A DNA stretch of 64,000 nt. It comes from Bimuria novae-zelandiae CBS 107.79. Its lineage: Eukaryota > Ascomycota > Dothideomycetes > Pleosporales > Didymosphaeriaceae. Both the position numbers and the translations under genes were made by a program. Every line of letters starts with the position of its first letter. Position 1 is the stretch's first letter. The stretch is taken from NCBI GenBank assembly GCA_010015655.1, contig ML976674.1, positions 1 through 64,000 of the forward strand, read 5' to 3'. The notes beneath the pieces are model-generated. The model saw only the letters and a list, made by a program, of their open reading frames with translations. It made no database searches and had not been told where the DNA came from. Below, piece after piece: positions 50,604 through 62,900 of this stretch.

Positions 50604-51532
50604 ATTCTCTATATAGAACTTTTAAAATATAAGCAAGTTATAGCTCTTATAACTATTAAGTATAAGTAGCTAGCGCGTGTATACCCTATGCTTTACTATA
50701 TACTTAATAAAGTGTCTTAGCTACTCTACTTTAAGCTTATTAGTAGTTTAGCTATTATTACTAACAGCGAAAACCTAGTTGCGTGGCATATTATTATCCT
50801 AATACTAGATAAAGAGGTAATACTAGCTAGAGAAAATAATAAAGAGCAGGATTACCTAGCTAAATAGCCTTTAGTCTACCTTATCTCTTTAAGCTTAAAA
50901 TAATAAGCTATGCTAATATCTTACCTATTATAAATATAGTCTTATTAAAGTTATAGGTATTTTTATTATGAATACTATTAGTAGCCTTCGTGCGTAATAT
51001 AAGCTTAAACTAAGCCCTAATAGCCTCTAGATCCTCGTATAGAGCTCTCTATTAATTATATAGCTAATAAAATTATATAGTAAGGCAATTAATTTACTTA
51101 ATAAAGTTACGCGACTAGTTCTTACCTATCTAACTAGCGCTACGCTTAGTAAGTAGGTTATCTACTATATCTTATATAGTACTTAGGGTAGGCGCAAATC
51201 CTTGCAAATCTAGATTAAGTATATATTTAATAATTTCCTTCTCTTCTAGCTTAGTAAGCTTTTTTAATTTAGGCTAATAATTACGTTTCGTATTAATACT
51301 AGCGCGTTAGCGTTAAAACGTACTTTATAGGATGTTAAATATTACTATAACGCGTTTTTTTCTCTAGATCTAATTTCTATTAATAGCTATAATAGCGAGA
51401 AGGATATCTACTTCGTGATAAAATAATTAAAAAGGAGGTAGTTAAGCTATTATATTACTATAGGACGCGTTGCGAAAAGTTAGGTAGGGTACTAGCTCGC
51501 TTATACTACCAGCTCGCTTGTGAAGTACGTTA

Positions 51533-51844
51533 ATCGTAATAGTATAATTATGCGGGGTACGTACAAGGTCTAATAAATAGCTACACGGATATCTAACGAC
51601 TAATAATCTACGTATACTAAACAGGACTATTAGATTCTAAATAGGCGGTAATTTTACCTAGTACAAACCTTATAATGTCCCCCTATACGCTATAAAAAAA
51701 ACGACTTTTTAGATACTGTGCACCGAACAGATCCTAAAGTATTTTTAAGAATATATAATACTAAATAATTTACTATCTCAAATAAAGTACAGATCTAACT
51801 TAATAATAGGTAAATTATTAGAGCTTAGTAAAAGCAGTAAACCT
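51533..51844. other. unassigned RIP-mutated segment between Fot1-like and Copia relics
   Basis: AT-rich, no readable domain. It follows the right TA of the Fot1-like element, so its left part should continue the Harbinger relic at 44,438. The edge to the next Copia relic was not located. Confidence 0.4.
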
Positions 51845-54800
51845 GCCTAGAGTAGGGACGCCTATAGTGTTAAAATGTTATTATTTAGAAAATGGAGTAG
51901 ACCTTAATAATAACGTACAGGCTAGTAAATAGTTAAGTAAGACTCTTTATTAGATCTTTTAACCCCTATTAAAGTAAGTGGTCGCCTAAAATCTATTAAA
52001 GTAAAAGGATAAAAATATTATACATATAGTAAATAGTACTCTATTAAAAACTACTTTTATATAAATTTAGTAAAACCCCTAAAATAGTAGTAGCTAAATA
52101 AAAAGATTAAGGACCTTATCGCACTAAAGTAAGAGTATAATTTATAATTTTAAAAACTTTTAAGAGGTTAAAGTAGGCCTAAATCTAAAACCCTAGCTAT
52201 AAAAAACTCCTATACTCTAACTTTAAAGATTACTAAATAGTAACTAAATAGTATATAAATATTTACTCTATAAGTAGTATTTTTCGCGTCTTTTAAAATA
52301 AACTAAATTAATAATTTACTATAACGTTTATGTATCCCTTATTTTAGCTTAACTTCCTACATCACGAACGGTCCTAATTAGATATGCAATTATTAATTAC
52401 TAACATAAGAAGATTTTGTGTGAATTAACAATACACAAATATAGATTAAGGGGTATAAATTACTCATAATAAATCTATAATATAAATAGAGAGCTAAAAG
52501 ACTAGTACTATATAATATAACTATTTATTTCGACCTACTATATAATATTATTTCCTTCCGAGTTTTAAGATAGCAAGGATTCTAGTAGGATATTAAATTA
52601 GAATCTACTACCCTTAAGAGACTAAATAGAATAACTATTAGACAACTTAAAGAAAGCTATAGGTAATAGGTACTAAAACACTAGCCTATGCACTACTTAG
52701 CTTATTGCATATAAGCTTATAAGCATTAAATATAAAAATAAACTTAGAAAGTATTAGCTCTTTTCTAGCATAAGTGGCTTAGTTATCTAAGACTTATTAT
52801 AATTAAATACTTAGTATAATATTTTAAGCGGGTATACGTTAAGAAAATTATAATAGTACAGTATAACTTATATGGATGAGTAAAAATATATAGGTAAGTT
52901 AGCCATGTACTAAAGATTAATAAATAAAAATCTAAAGAGAAGCTTACTAATAGTTTCTATTTATATAAACTATAGACGTTTAATTAGGGGAAGAGCCAGG
53001 TAATTATTATAAATAAGTATTTAAATTTCTAATAGGATTCTTACTTTACTAATACCTAAATAGCTAAGTTAATTAATAATGCACTAAAGAACTTTTTCTA
53101 AATCTTTAAAAAATAATATAATATTACTCTAAAAACTATGAAATTGGATAATAATATTATAATAGTTAAGTCTAAAGTTAAGTAATCGTTATAGGAATAA
53201 TATATAATTATTAAGCCTTTAGCACTACATATATAAGCTTAGAATAAGGGCGCTAAACACTTAAGGGATGTAAATAAGAAAAAATCGCGCGCATATGCCT
53301 AGTTGTAAATTTTTTATAAAAGCTTTAATTAGAAACTCTATAAGCTAGAGTATAGCTACATAATTAAAACACTAAACTACTTAAGCAACTAAAAAACGCT
53401 ATACAAGCTTTTTTTCATATAAGTATTATTAGTAAATAAATTAGTTATATTATTTAAGAAACTAAATGTAGATTACTTAAAAGCCTATAGTTATAAAGCG
53501 TTTGTAGTAATAAATAATACACATAAAAAAAAGTCTTAACTATCCACACTAGACCTAAAGAAATAAATTAGATATTTAGTAAAATACTAATTATCTAATA
53601 TTTATTAGATCTGGGTTTTTTTACTCGTAAAAGTCATTAGCACGCAGAACTTAATTTTAAATAAGAATATAATTTTTAATAGTAAAATTAAGAATTTAAT
53701 AAATAACCTTATGCATAGGACACTGGATAAGATAGCCACGTATATTAAAATAATTACGCTGTTAGTACTAATGCACTAACGAGAAATTAAATTATTTTAT
53801 AAAAATAAAAATATTAATTATAATAAAATAATAACATAGATCCACTAGGCTACTACTAAGAATAAAAGATTAAGGATTATTACTTAACATTACTAATAAC
53901 ACTACCGCCTGTAGCCTTACTAGCGTATCTAATAATTAGAGAAGTATTAAGTATTCCTAAAATTCAATTATTAAAAATAATTTCCTAGGTAGTAGCCATT
54001 ATAGCAGGAACTAAAGCTAGAAACGTAGGCAAGTACTAAGAAAATCTAATTAATAAAGTAAGAATAAAGAAATTACTTATAAAAGGCATTAAAATTTCCT
54101 AATTATAATTACTACCTCTACCTATATTTAAAACAAATCTTAACAAAAATCTAATAGGAGAATTATTTAAGGAAGTATAATAATTACATCTAGATAATTA
54201 TAAAATTATAATGTTATAAGTAAAAGTACCATACAAGACTACAAAGGCGATGATATAATAGATTCTAGATTATATGTAGGTGTATATATATAATTTTAAT
54301 AAATACTACTAATTTATTAAGTGCAAAGCACGACTAGTATTTGGAGAAAAGTAATAACGTAATATTACCTTATAGGATACCTACGTAGCGATACTAGTAG
54401 GACGTTTCTTTTAACTACTTTTAGCTATCGTAGCTAAATATAATCTTAAACTAATATAATATAATGTTACTAACACGTTTGTGTATTCATTACTAAATAG
54501 AAAAGTATATATATAAATACTATTAGGGTATAAAAAACTTTGTATAAATTAAGAATGTCTTTATTACTCTAATAAAAGGAATTTACAGCAATGTTTACTT
54601 AACTTAGATTTTAAATTATACCCTATAAGCCCTACTGTATAATTAAGGATAAAAAGATTTAACGTACTCTATAAGCGAATGGATCACATAAGCGAATCGA
54701 TTAGGGATTTCTTGGCATCGCAAAACACCGCTATTAATAATATAACTATCTAATTTTATATAATAATTATATTATATAAGGTTTCTTACGTGTTAGGCAA

Positions 54801-57780
54801 GTCCTCGCATTATACTTAATTAAATTACACCTACTATAGCGGCGCCGAGGTCGATTTAAAGGACCTAGTATTATATTACTGTCCTTACTTTGGAGGTTCT
54901 ACACGCTCCTGTAATAGCTTAATTACCTCTTTAAATATAAGACTCTTTCTTTAAGTAATATACTTAACTTTCTACCAACGCCTTTTAACTACTTTATTAT
55001 TATAAGCCTGCGCGCGATTAAGTTACTTAGCTATAATTATTAATACTTATAGGACTAATTTAGCACTCTTTCCTATCTTTTATATTACTACTATTATAAG
55101 TAATATTAATTATTACTAAAACTTATATTATTAACGTCTTATAGCTCTTTACTACTTCTTAATCTATCGTACTATTTTAGGTGTATTAGTTACTAAATTT
55201 ATTAAGGAAAACATAGGCTTAAAAGGTAGTAAGATATTAATTACACTTAATTTATTAAGTATCTTACTAAGATTAAATAGAAAATCACTAGTAGCTCTAA
55301 AGGCGCTTTTAATATTACTATTACTTAGTAATTTAGGACGAGCAGCAGCGTAGATTTAAAGAAAGTTATTTATATTAATATAATTTTAGCTATTACGGAC
55401 TAATATCTCTACCCCTTAACGATAGCGCCTTTTAACCGCGCTAAAGTAGGCAATATCTAATAGTTATAAAATATTAAAAAAAATATAAAGGTAGCTATAA
55501 TAAGATAATGTTATAATTCCTTACGTACGTTTCGAATTACTGTAAACAGTGGCTGCTGTATCCGTCTATAATAAGGAGTTATTTAACGCCTTTAGTGTGT
55601 AGCTTTACACAAGAATCGAACACCTCTTTAAGCTATATATAACCTAGTCTGTGGTTCAACTATCTAGTTTTGCTATAGGTAATTATCTAGTTATTTAGAA
55701 TGTATGCATCCTTATTAAACTAGACGTTCTAGAGCACCTTCCCTTTTGTAATAACTATTACTAGTATACGGCGTTTAGTAACGTTTATGCATTTAATAAC
55801 TAATATCTAGTCGTAATCTTTAGGCTATATATAGTATTAAGGGCTATATACTACCATTATAACTTTAGTTATACTAATATTACCTCTTAGAAAGCTAATC
55901 ATATCTATATTATAAATATTATTATTTTAGATGCTATACTTATTTACTATATTCTTAAAGAGCTAAAAATATTTATTAATTATCTTAGAATTCTTTTATT
56001 TAACTTTTTAATAGTTATATTTCTTGCTCTGCGAAATTTACACTTTAGGGGTACGTTTAACGTAGTTATTAACCTAATTTTTACTAACTAGCTGATTACC
56101 CCGTAGTGAACGCAGTATATTTATAGTGTCTTTAACTATCTATTTATAAGGGGGTATCCACAAGTAGCTAGGTCTAATATCTACGTTATTAATATCTATT
56201 CTTTATCCTTATTAAGGTTTCTGCTATTTGCGACAGTTTAGGAATTTGTAGAATAGCTATAATAATAGCGTAAGAGTATATTATAGTTTACGCGGTATAT
56301 GTACGCTACTTCCTTAATACTTATAATTTAATTACTTTATAACTTATATATAATATAGGTAATTCTGGCTGCTTGCGTAAAGTCCTAGATCTTTAAAATT
56401 ACAGACATGGTGTTGGTAAAGATAAATAGGTGCAGATTTTAATGGGTATCTTGGCACGTCTAATTGATTCGCTTATATAATTAATTTGCTTGTGGAGTAC
56501 GTTATATATATATATAATATTATAATTACGTACTACGAATCTAAAACCTATTAAGCGTAGTAAACTATAGAGCAACTTAAGAAGTACTTAACAATAAGGA
56601 AAAAAAGCCTATAATAGTTCCTAAGGATTAAAGTAATCTAAGATTATTAAAAATAACTTATTTAACTTTCCTAGGCTTTATACTATGATATAATTAGCTA
56701 TTTAATTAACAATCGAATACTCTAGCACGATACTCTAATAGTAATGAAATAGCTTAAGCTAAAAAAACTAGCTTTACCTTTAGAAATTAATAGGTATTAA
56801 CGTAAGATTAAATTACTACTATATATAGCTATTAGCACGCGACTAGATATTACCTTTATAATATCTTAACTAGTTAGATTTCTCGTAAACCTAGGACTAG
56901 AGCACTACTATGGTACTAACTAAGTCTTATTATATCTTAATAACACAAATTAGATACCACTCTAAGTTAGTAGAGGTAATTTTTTGGAAATAGCCAGTAA
57001 AGTCTTATTTACTAATAATACACTAGATCACAAGAGCTTATAAGGATATACTATTAAACTATTTAAGAAACTTATTACATAGCAAACCAGCAAACAGGAT
57101 ACTATAATAATATTAACTATAAAAGCTAAACTCCTAGCACTTTTATAAGTAGCTAAAGAAGCTATTTTAACGTTTTAATTAATTAAAGAGCTAGGGGGTT
57201 AACTACCTAGCCTAATAACTATAATTAAATATAATAACTAGCAGACTATTAGACTAGTAACCTAAGAAGTTTCTAAGCTATAAACTAAGCTATGGCATGT
57301 ATATATCCACAACTACTAACTCTAATAGAAAGTTATAAAAGATAGAATTAATATAAAGTATACACGATCTAAAGATAGAATTATAGATAGCCTTATAAAG
57401 ATATTTCTACTAAATAAGTAGCTAGCCTTTTTAGCCTATTTAGGACTAGTAGAGATGAGAAATTAAAAGTTAGCTTATAAAGTACCTTTAGTGGAGATTT
57501 AAAATTAATTATATAATTTTTTCTTTTATAACCTTAGTATATATAGCTTAAATTAATAAATTGCTCCAAGCTAAAGGGGTATATTAGATTATATATAATA
57601 GGGAACCTAGGCTAAAAGAGAATAGAGGCTATTATATATAACGCATAAATAAAAACTTTAAATAGGAGGGATTAACTAGCCTCTAGACATGATTACTAAT
57701 AATATAATTTAATTTATTATTCGTATTACTTCTTTATTACACTCCATACTATAATATACATAAAATTATTATCTATTCTT
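51845..57780 (+). mobile_element. Copia retrotransposon relic, strongly RIP-mutated, no 5' LTR found
   Basis: Co-linear with the young Copia from its gag zinc-finger region onward. GACGCC-type gag sequence lies at 51,855, the NTQIWIKGY equivalent at 52,430-52,450, the KEKAR region near 53,240-53,290 (GAKHLRD, again Lys for the catalytic Glu), RT at 54,300-56,700 and RNase H with SNEGLTI-like remains up to about 57,450. A purine-rich AAGCTAAAGGGG precedes a 3' LTR start at 57,580 (TA for TG). The LTR end and the 5' LTR were not found, so the left part is probably truncated. It is interrupted by a Fot1-like element at 54,662. Confidence 0.8.
54662..56502 (-). mobile_element. Fot1/pogo-like Tc1-mariner transposon nested in Copia
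   Basis: The 1,841-bp insert begins with ACGTACTCTATAAGCGAATG. It ends with the mutated complement (GAGTACGT at 56,495-56,502) and is flanked by TA on both sides (54,660-54,661 and 56,503-56,504). Each end carries two spaced ATAAGCGA motifs. On the minus strand the N-terminal HTH/CENP-B type region is readable near 56,160-56,400 (SIKEVAYIYRVNYNTLL with one change, then ILDLATCGYPP). It is a sister family of the element at 44,441, with the same end logic but different internal sequence. Transposase dead by stops. Confidence 0.82.
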
Positions 57781-58447
57781 AATAATCCTAAAAATCTAAC
57801 ACTTAGCCTTTACAAAAGAGAAATATATTAAATACTACGTTTCGCGTACGGATAACTTAATCCTTTATTAGTAACTAAATCTAAAAAATATTAGTACTAT
57901 TATAGCCTATAAGATGGCTAATTAGGGTGCTCGAGACTAATTTTACTTTATATAATAAATATTTACTAAGGACGTATGCATAATAACTAATTAGTTAAAA
58001 ATAGCTTATTATAGGCTTTTTACCTTAGATAACCGTATATAGCGTGCGCTAATTAAGAGCTTTAAAAAGCGTTTAATTAAGTAGATATACTATTACCTTT
58101 TATTAACTTATTTACCAATTACTTTAAAAAGCTATCTTAAAGGCGTAAGACGCCGCCCTTTATTATAATTAGCTTATTAGTAATAATAGTACCTTTATTT
58201 TACGTAAGAATATTTAGAATACATAGCTTAAAGTGTATATTTAAGTTAGCGTAAAGTTATGTTATGAAATTAATAATACCGCGCTTAGCGTTAAGCTTAA
58301 TAGCGATTATATTATAGTTATACTAATGCTAAATACGTTATATAGTATTCTACAGCTAGCGGTGTAGCTAAGCTTTTATTTTTATTAAAAAAGTCTCTAC
58401 TTCATGCTAACTTAAGTGTTAATAGATAGTATAAGCATCCTACTTAT
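57781..58447. other. RIP-mutated sequence without identified element
   Basis: AT-rich, with protein-like but stop-ridden plus-strand text near 57,900-58,200 (NRIQRALIKSFKKRLIK-like). I do not recognise the family. It may be a further transposon relic. Confidence 0.35.
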
Positions 58448-58468
58448 TAACCCTAACCCTAACCCTAA
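58448..58468. repeat. interstitial telomeric repeat (CCCTAA)3
   Basis: Three perfect CCCTAA units (58,451-58,468) lie exactly where AT-rich repeat DNA gives way to normal-composition DNA. They are in the left-telomere orientation on the plus strand. Confidence 0.9.
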
Positions 58469-58930
58469 GCTACCCGCCAGAGTTACGTCGTCCAGTGCCC
58501 ATATACTACGCCCTCACACATCTATTACACCACATTATACCAAAAATTCGATAGAGGGCAACTCAGACAAAAGTTATGAACACTGTATATTTCAATCGAA
58601 AATTACCACGCAACAACACTATCATGCAGCTATCGAGGTAAATCGAGCTTAAGGTAAAGTGAATTTTGAAAGTTAAGATACAGCCGTACACAGAAGACAT
58701 TGTGGAGCGAAAAATGAGAAGGTAGGTCTGGAACGGACTGTCCTACGCACACTTTCACTGTTTGTAACGATTTGGATGGTAGATCTCTGGGTTGAAATAC
58801 GAAGTCACAGCCAGTTCTGTCTTTTTTAACGTGCAAGAAATATAGGTATGAAGACCAAGCCCGGAACCAAGAGATCGATGTGAACTGTTATCAGGGTTAG
58901 AGCTAAATGCATAGAGTTCAACACGCATAC
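58469..58930. other. unique sequence downstream of the prenyltransferase
   Basis: Normal base composition. Short open frames at 58,469-58,652 (plus) and 58,630-58,836 (minus) show no recognisable domain or gene structure. I see nothing I can name. Confidence 0.5.
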
Positions 58931-59945
58931 TTACAAGATGTCCAAAAGTGCCTCCACATAGTTCTCCGCTGCCACAGTCTGTCCGCGGCGCTCAAAGTAT
59001 GTGGCCAGTCCCTGGGCAATGGAAAGGTCGTTGCTGGCATAATGCCGCACGGGGAATATACACTTTTGGAACTATAGCGTTTGACGTCGGTCTAATCTCG
59101 AAATAATAGCGGACACCCGAGGTTCGATGAGGGACACATGGAAGTTCATGGTCCGACGAGAAGTCTTTTGGCAAACCAAGGAAGAGGGACCATAATTCAC
59201 GTAAGCTAGCCACTGCAGCGGGGTTGAGGGGATCCTTGGCACCCATGGAAAGCATTCGACACACGCTATCGAAAGATGTTTCTCTATGGCGGATGTAGAT
59301 CTTGACTCGTGATTTGACAGGGATGACACAGTAAATGCCAACAATTTCAATCTCAGGACGATCTGAGCTGGTCGTGGAGAATGTCACCAAGTCGGAATTG
59401 AACCTGCGGAAGGCTTGCATAAAGAGGGGCCCGAAATGCACCTCGCAAGGGTCCATCGCCTTAACCGCCAGTTCGGAAATAGGTGCATTCGCCTCCACTG
59501 CCTTTAGTCTAGGCATAAAGTAAGCCTTCAAACGAGGATGTCCGGCATCGAGGTCGAAAGCGTCAAAGTACTGTGAACGCCCTTCTACAGATATCTTTCT
59601 TGTGTCGAGCTTTTCGCGTGAGGTAGTCAAGGCCTCAGAGAATACGTCGAATACGGTCAGGTCCAGAGTGTGGTGGAAAGCTAGACGGAGTCCATCGACA
59701 AGCTGGAAGACCATCTTCTGGTTCAGAGGGTCGGCTGGTGTGTCCGCATATTTTCCGATTGGCTCTATGGAGAAGCCAACACTTGACTCTCCCTCCGCTA
59801 TACCCCAATCCCAGCTCAGTTCTAGGGGAGAGTAGTCGTCGGTCATGAAACTGTTCCATCCTGTTGGGTAGCCTTCGGGGGAGAGTCGTCTACCAAGAGA
59901 TGGCAGAACATAGATATAGTAGATGTAAGGGATAAGATAGGTAGC
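58931..59945 (-). pseudogene. DMATS-type indole prenyltransferase, 5'-truncated and frameshifted
   Basis: Minus-strand coding sequence for an ABBA-fold fungal aromatic prenyltransferase, which transfers a dimethylallyl group to tryptophan or indole compounds in secondary metabolism. Readable blocks in order: [15 protein letters not shown] (starts at 59,846), [32 protein letters not shown] and RYYFEIRP, then PKVYIP. The open stretch 58,992-59,846 is 284 residues against about 420-470 for the family. Matching sequence continues upstream in the same frame to about 59,940 without a start. There the N-terminal 80-100 residues are replaced by transposon sequence. Near 59,051-59,054 a run of four G (plus strand) carries one base too many. 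The family's C-terminal end ([15 protein letters not shown]) continues in another frame to a stop at 58,931-58,933. Sequencing error at this homopolymer is possible, but the missing 5' end makes it a pseudogene anyway. Composition is normal, without RIP. Confidence 0.85.
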
Positions 59946-62900
59946 ATTTAGGAATAAGAGACTAAGTTAATTATAACAAGCTAAATCAGAGAAACTGCTT
60001 AAGTAGCAGGATCATAATTAGTAACTAGTCTACATTAAGTTTATATTATGTAATATTATACTCTACTCTAATACACCTCTTATAGTACAAAGGTAGCAGA
60101 GTGCTGTTAAGTAGAGTAATGCAAAACAAGTGGACAGAGGGCCTCTAGGGCACCTCCCTAGGTAGTACTCTATTATGTAATAATAGACGTAATAAACTTA
60201 TCCTCTATACGAATAACTTGTGGCGTATATTAGTTATTCTTAGTTACTTTAGGAATTGCTCGTGCTTACTACTATTAAAAAGAGACTTTATTAATCTATT
60301 AGCAGGCATATTAGTAGTTTCTATTTAAGTAACGTTAATATTCCTAGCTTTAACTTGCTCACGGATCTATATCTAATATATTTTAATATATCTTAGCTTT
60401 ATATTAAGCTTTTTTTTTTCCTTATTAGCGATAGAGACTATTTGCTAGTTATTATAGTATAACGTAGGTTAAACCTCTAGGTTAAACCTAATAGCTTTAA
60501 AAGTATTTATTTACTAGAATAACTTAGTGCTAATAGTTAATAGGGCAAATAGTTTAGCCTTAGTAGTTAATTTAGCTATAGATCTTATAATTTTTGCCTT
60601 CTAATTAATAACTATTTTATAGAGCTTAAATACATATACAAATAAGCTTCGGGCAGTATTAAAATTATTAGTAAATATAGTATTAGCGGCACTAAAGAAT
60701 AAGGGCTCCTCTACTTCCTTATTATTAATTTAATATATATAGTTAGCATTCTTAGAGTGTGCTGTTATTGCCCTAATTACCTAAAATTAAAAGTTATATA
60801 GGTATTACTACATAAACTTAATAGTAGCAAAATATTTTTAGCTTAGATTATATAAATAACGGGCAAGTATTAAGTGTGTCTTTACTATATTAGGTTAGGT
60901 AACGTATAAGATAAAACCTAGATATCTATCTAGGATTTAATATAGACAGGTACGCTCCTTATTAAGTTTATTTATATTTAGGGGGAGATAAAACTTGCGT
61001 AAAGGGATCTTAGAGTATTAGTTATCCTAAAGTAGATTATAATTGTAGTAGACTTTTATAATACAGGAGTCTTAAATTATCTAGACTTTGCCTTTTATAT
61101 AGTCTCTAATAATATATATTTTTAGGAATTAACGTAGTTTTCCTAAGCTCTATATCTTATATTATTTTATAAACTTATGTTTAAACTATTAATAATATTA
61201 CTTATTGCTTTTACAGAAAAGGACAATAATATTATCTACGTAGAAGAATAGTATTAGCTTGCTATTAGTAAATAGGTAAAGGATACCCTTTACTTATATA
61301 AAGCCTATATTAATAAGTATCTTCTTTAGATATTTGTGCCACAGCGCTAGAGCATCCTTAAGCCCATATAGTGCTCGACATAGTCGCATCATGTTGCCTA
61401 GCCTGTCTCGGAACCCATCCGGGGTCCAGACGTAATAGAGTCGGGGAAGATACGCATTGAGAAAAGCATTCTTGACATTGTACTGGTAGGTAAGTAACCC
61501 AAAAGCGCACATAATAGCGATGAGGAAGCGAAGCGTTCAAGCCACGAGGGTAGCTACGTAGGTATTATCTTAAGTTATCTATAGATCTCCTCTTACAACT
61601 AGTTAAGTTTTGTAACTAGTTAAGTAGCTATTAGCATTAAACTTATACGTAAAAACCTATATTAATAGTAAAGTCTTAGTATTTAAGTAAACTTTTATAT
61701 TATCTTTTAACTTCTTAAATACTCTTTTATAAAGCTATACTTTAATCTCCTTATTTATAGTAGCAAACTACTTATTAGTATTAAGGCAGGATTTAATCTT
61801 AGCCTAGTTCTTTAGTAATAGTAGTAGTTAATTACGGTGACCCTTCTATTTTTTATTTAGGGATAACTATATAATTACTATAGCAAACGTTTATAAGTAT
61901 AAAGACGCGTGCGTACTAAAGTGGTCTCTAGGCGTATCGTTTCCCTTATTACCTTCCTAACAACGGGACCTTAGAACGATATTATCTATAGTAATATTAG
62001 GATTTATCCGTTCTAGTACATTGTTCTTGCGATAGTTTAGCATAGTATTTCTAAGGGCAATTTCTCTCTAGTCTTTTAGTTAAGTACGTGTTAAGGTAGA
62101 TTAATCTAGAGTAATTAGTGCTAGCGTTTCTTAGGGTGTAGGTAGTCCTCCAGCAGCCTCCTCTTAATAAATCTACTTTTTAGCACTATTTAGACTAGTA
62201 TCCTCTTCTTTATCTTTAGTATTATCCTTAACTATTAGTTAACGAAGTATTATATTACAATAAATTTGCTTAATAATAAGGTCCTCCTCTTTATTTAATA
62301 AATTAATATTAAGAATAGTAATTACACGTCGTTCCTCTTTAGTTAAACGCTAAGGTTCTAGCGGAAAGTATTATTATTATTATAGGAAATAACGTTTTAG
62401 GTTTAAATAACTTTTTCGCTTCTTAGGACTTAGATACAAAAGATATTTATTCCTTTATACCTAACTAGCTATCTAATAATTGCTTGTAATTTAAGCTTAT
62501 CGCCTTTAGCTACTTTTGTGTCTTAAAATAGAGCCTTTACTCTAATAACGTCTTCATACGCTAGAGATAGCTTTATCTTACGCATAACTTTATAAAGTGT
62601 CTTTTAATTAGTAACTTCGGTTAGTAATTAATTAAGCATATATATAGCTATTAAGTATAGTTTGTTTATTAGCGTCTTAGGCAAATTTACTGCAATTTAT
62701 AGTATTCTAACTATTATAATAATAAGATTACTAGCCTTTTTAGTAAGGCTAGTTATTTTTTCTGCCCTAATAGCACAAAGCTTAACTATAATGCCTAGGT
62801 TTTTAAAGATATACTAAAGATTAGTAAAGCCTTTCTTATTATTATAATAAATATATATAATAATAGCGTTAAATTAGGTACGTATTTATATTAATATTTA

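Larger units (their letters stand above)
44441..51530 (-). mobile_element. Fot1/pogo-like Tc1-mariner transposon, split by Copia
   Basis: The left end at 44,441 reads ACGTACTTAATAAGCGAGCT. The right end at 51,530 is its complement with few changes, and both are flanked by TA (44,439-44,440 and 51,531-51,532). Without the Copia insertion the element is 1,785 bp, a usual size for fungal Fot1-like elements. On the minus strand the N-terminal helix-turn-helix and CENP-B-type region is readable near 51,150-51,260 (LTKLEEKEIIKYILNLDL, then GFAPTLS). The DDE domain in the left half is heavily mutated. It inserted into the Harbinger relic and was itself the target for the young Copia. Confidence 0.82.

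Noticed and set aside
59602..59835. Open frames opposite the prenyltransferase
   Set aside because: Shadows of the minus-strand DMATS coding sequence.
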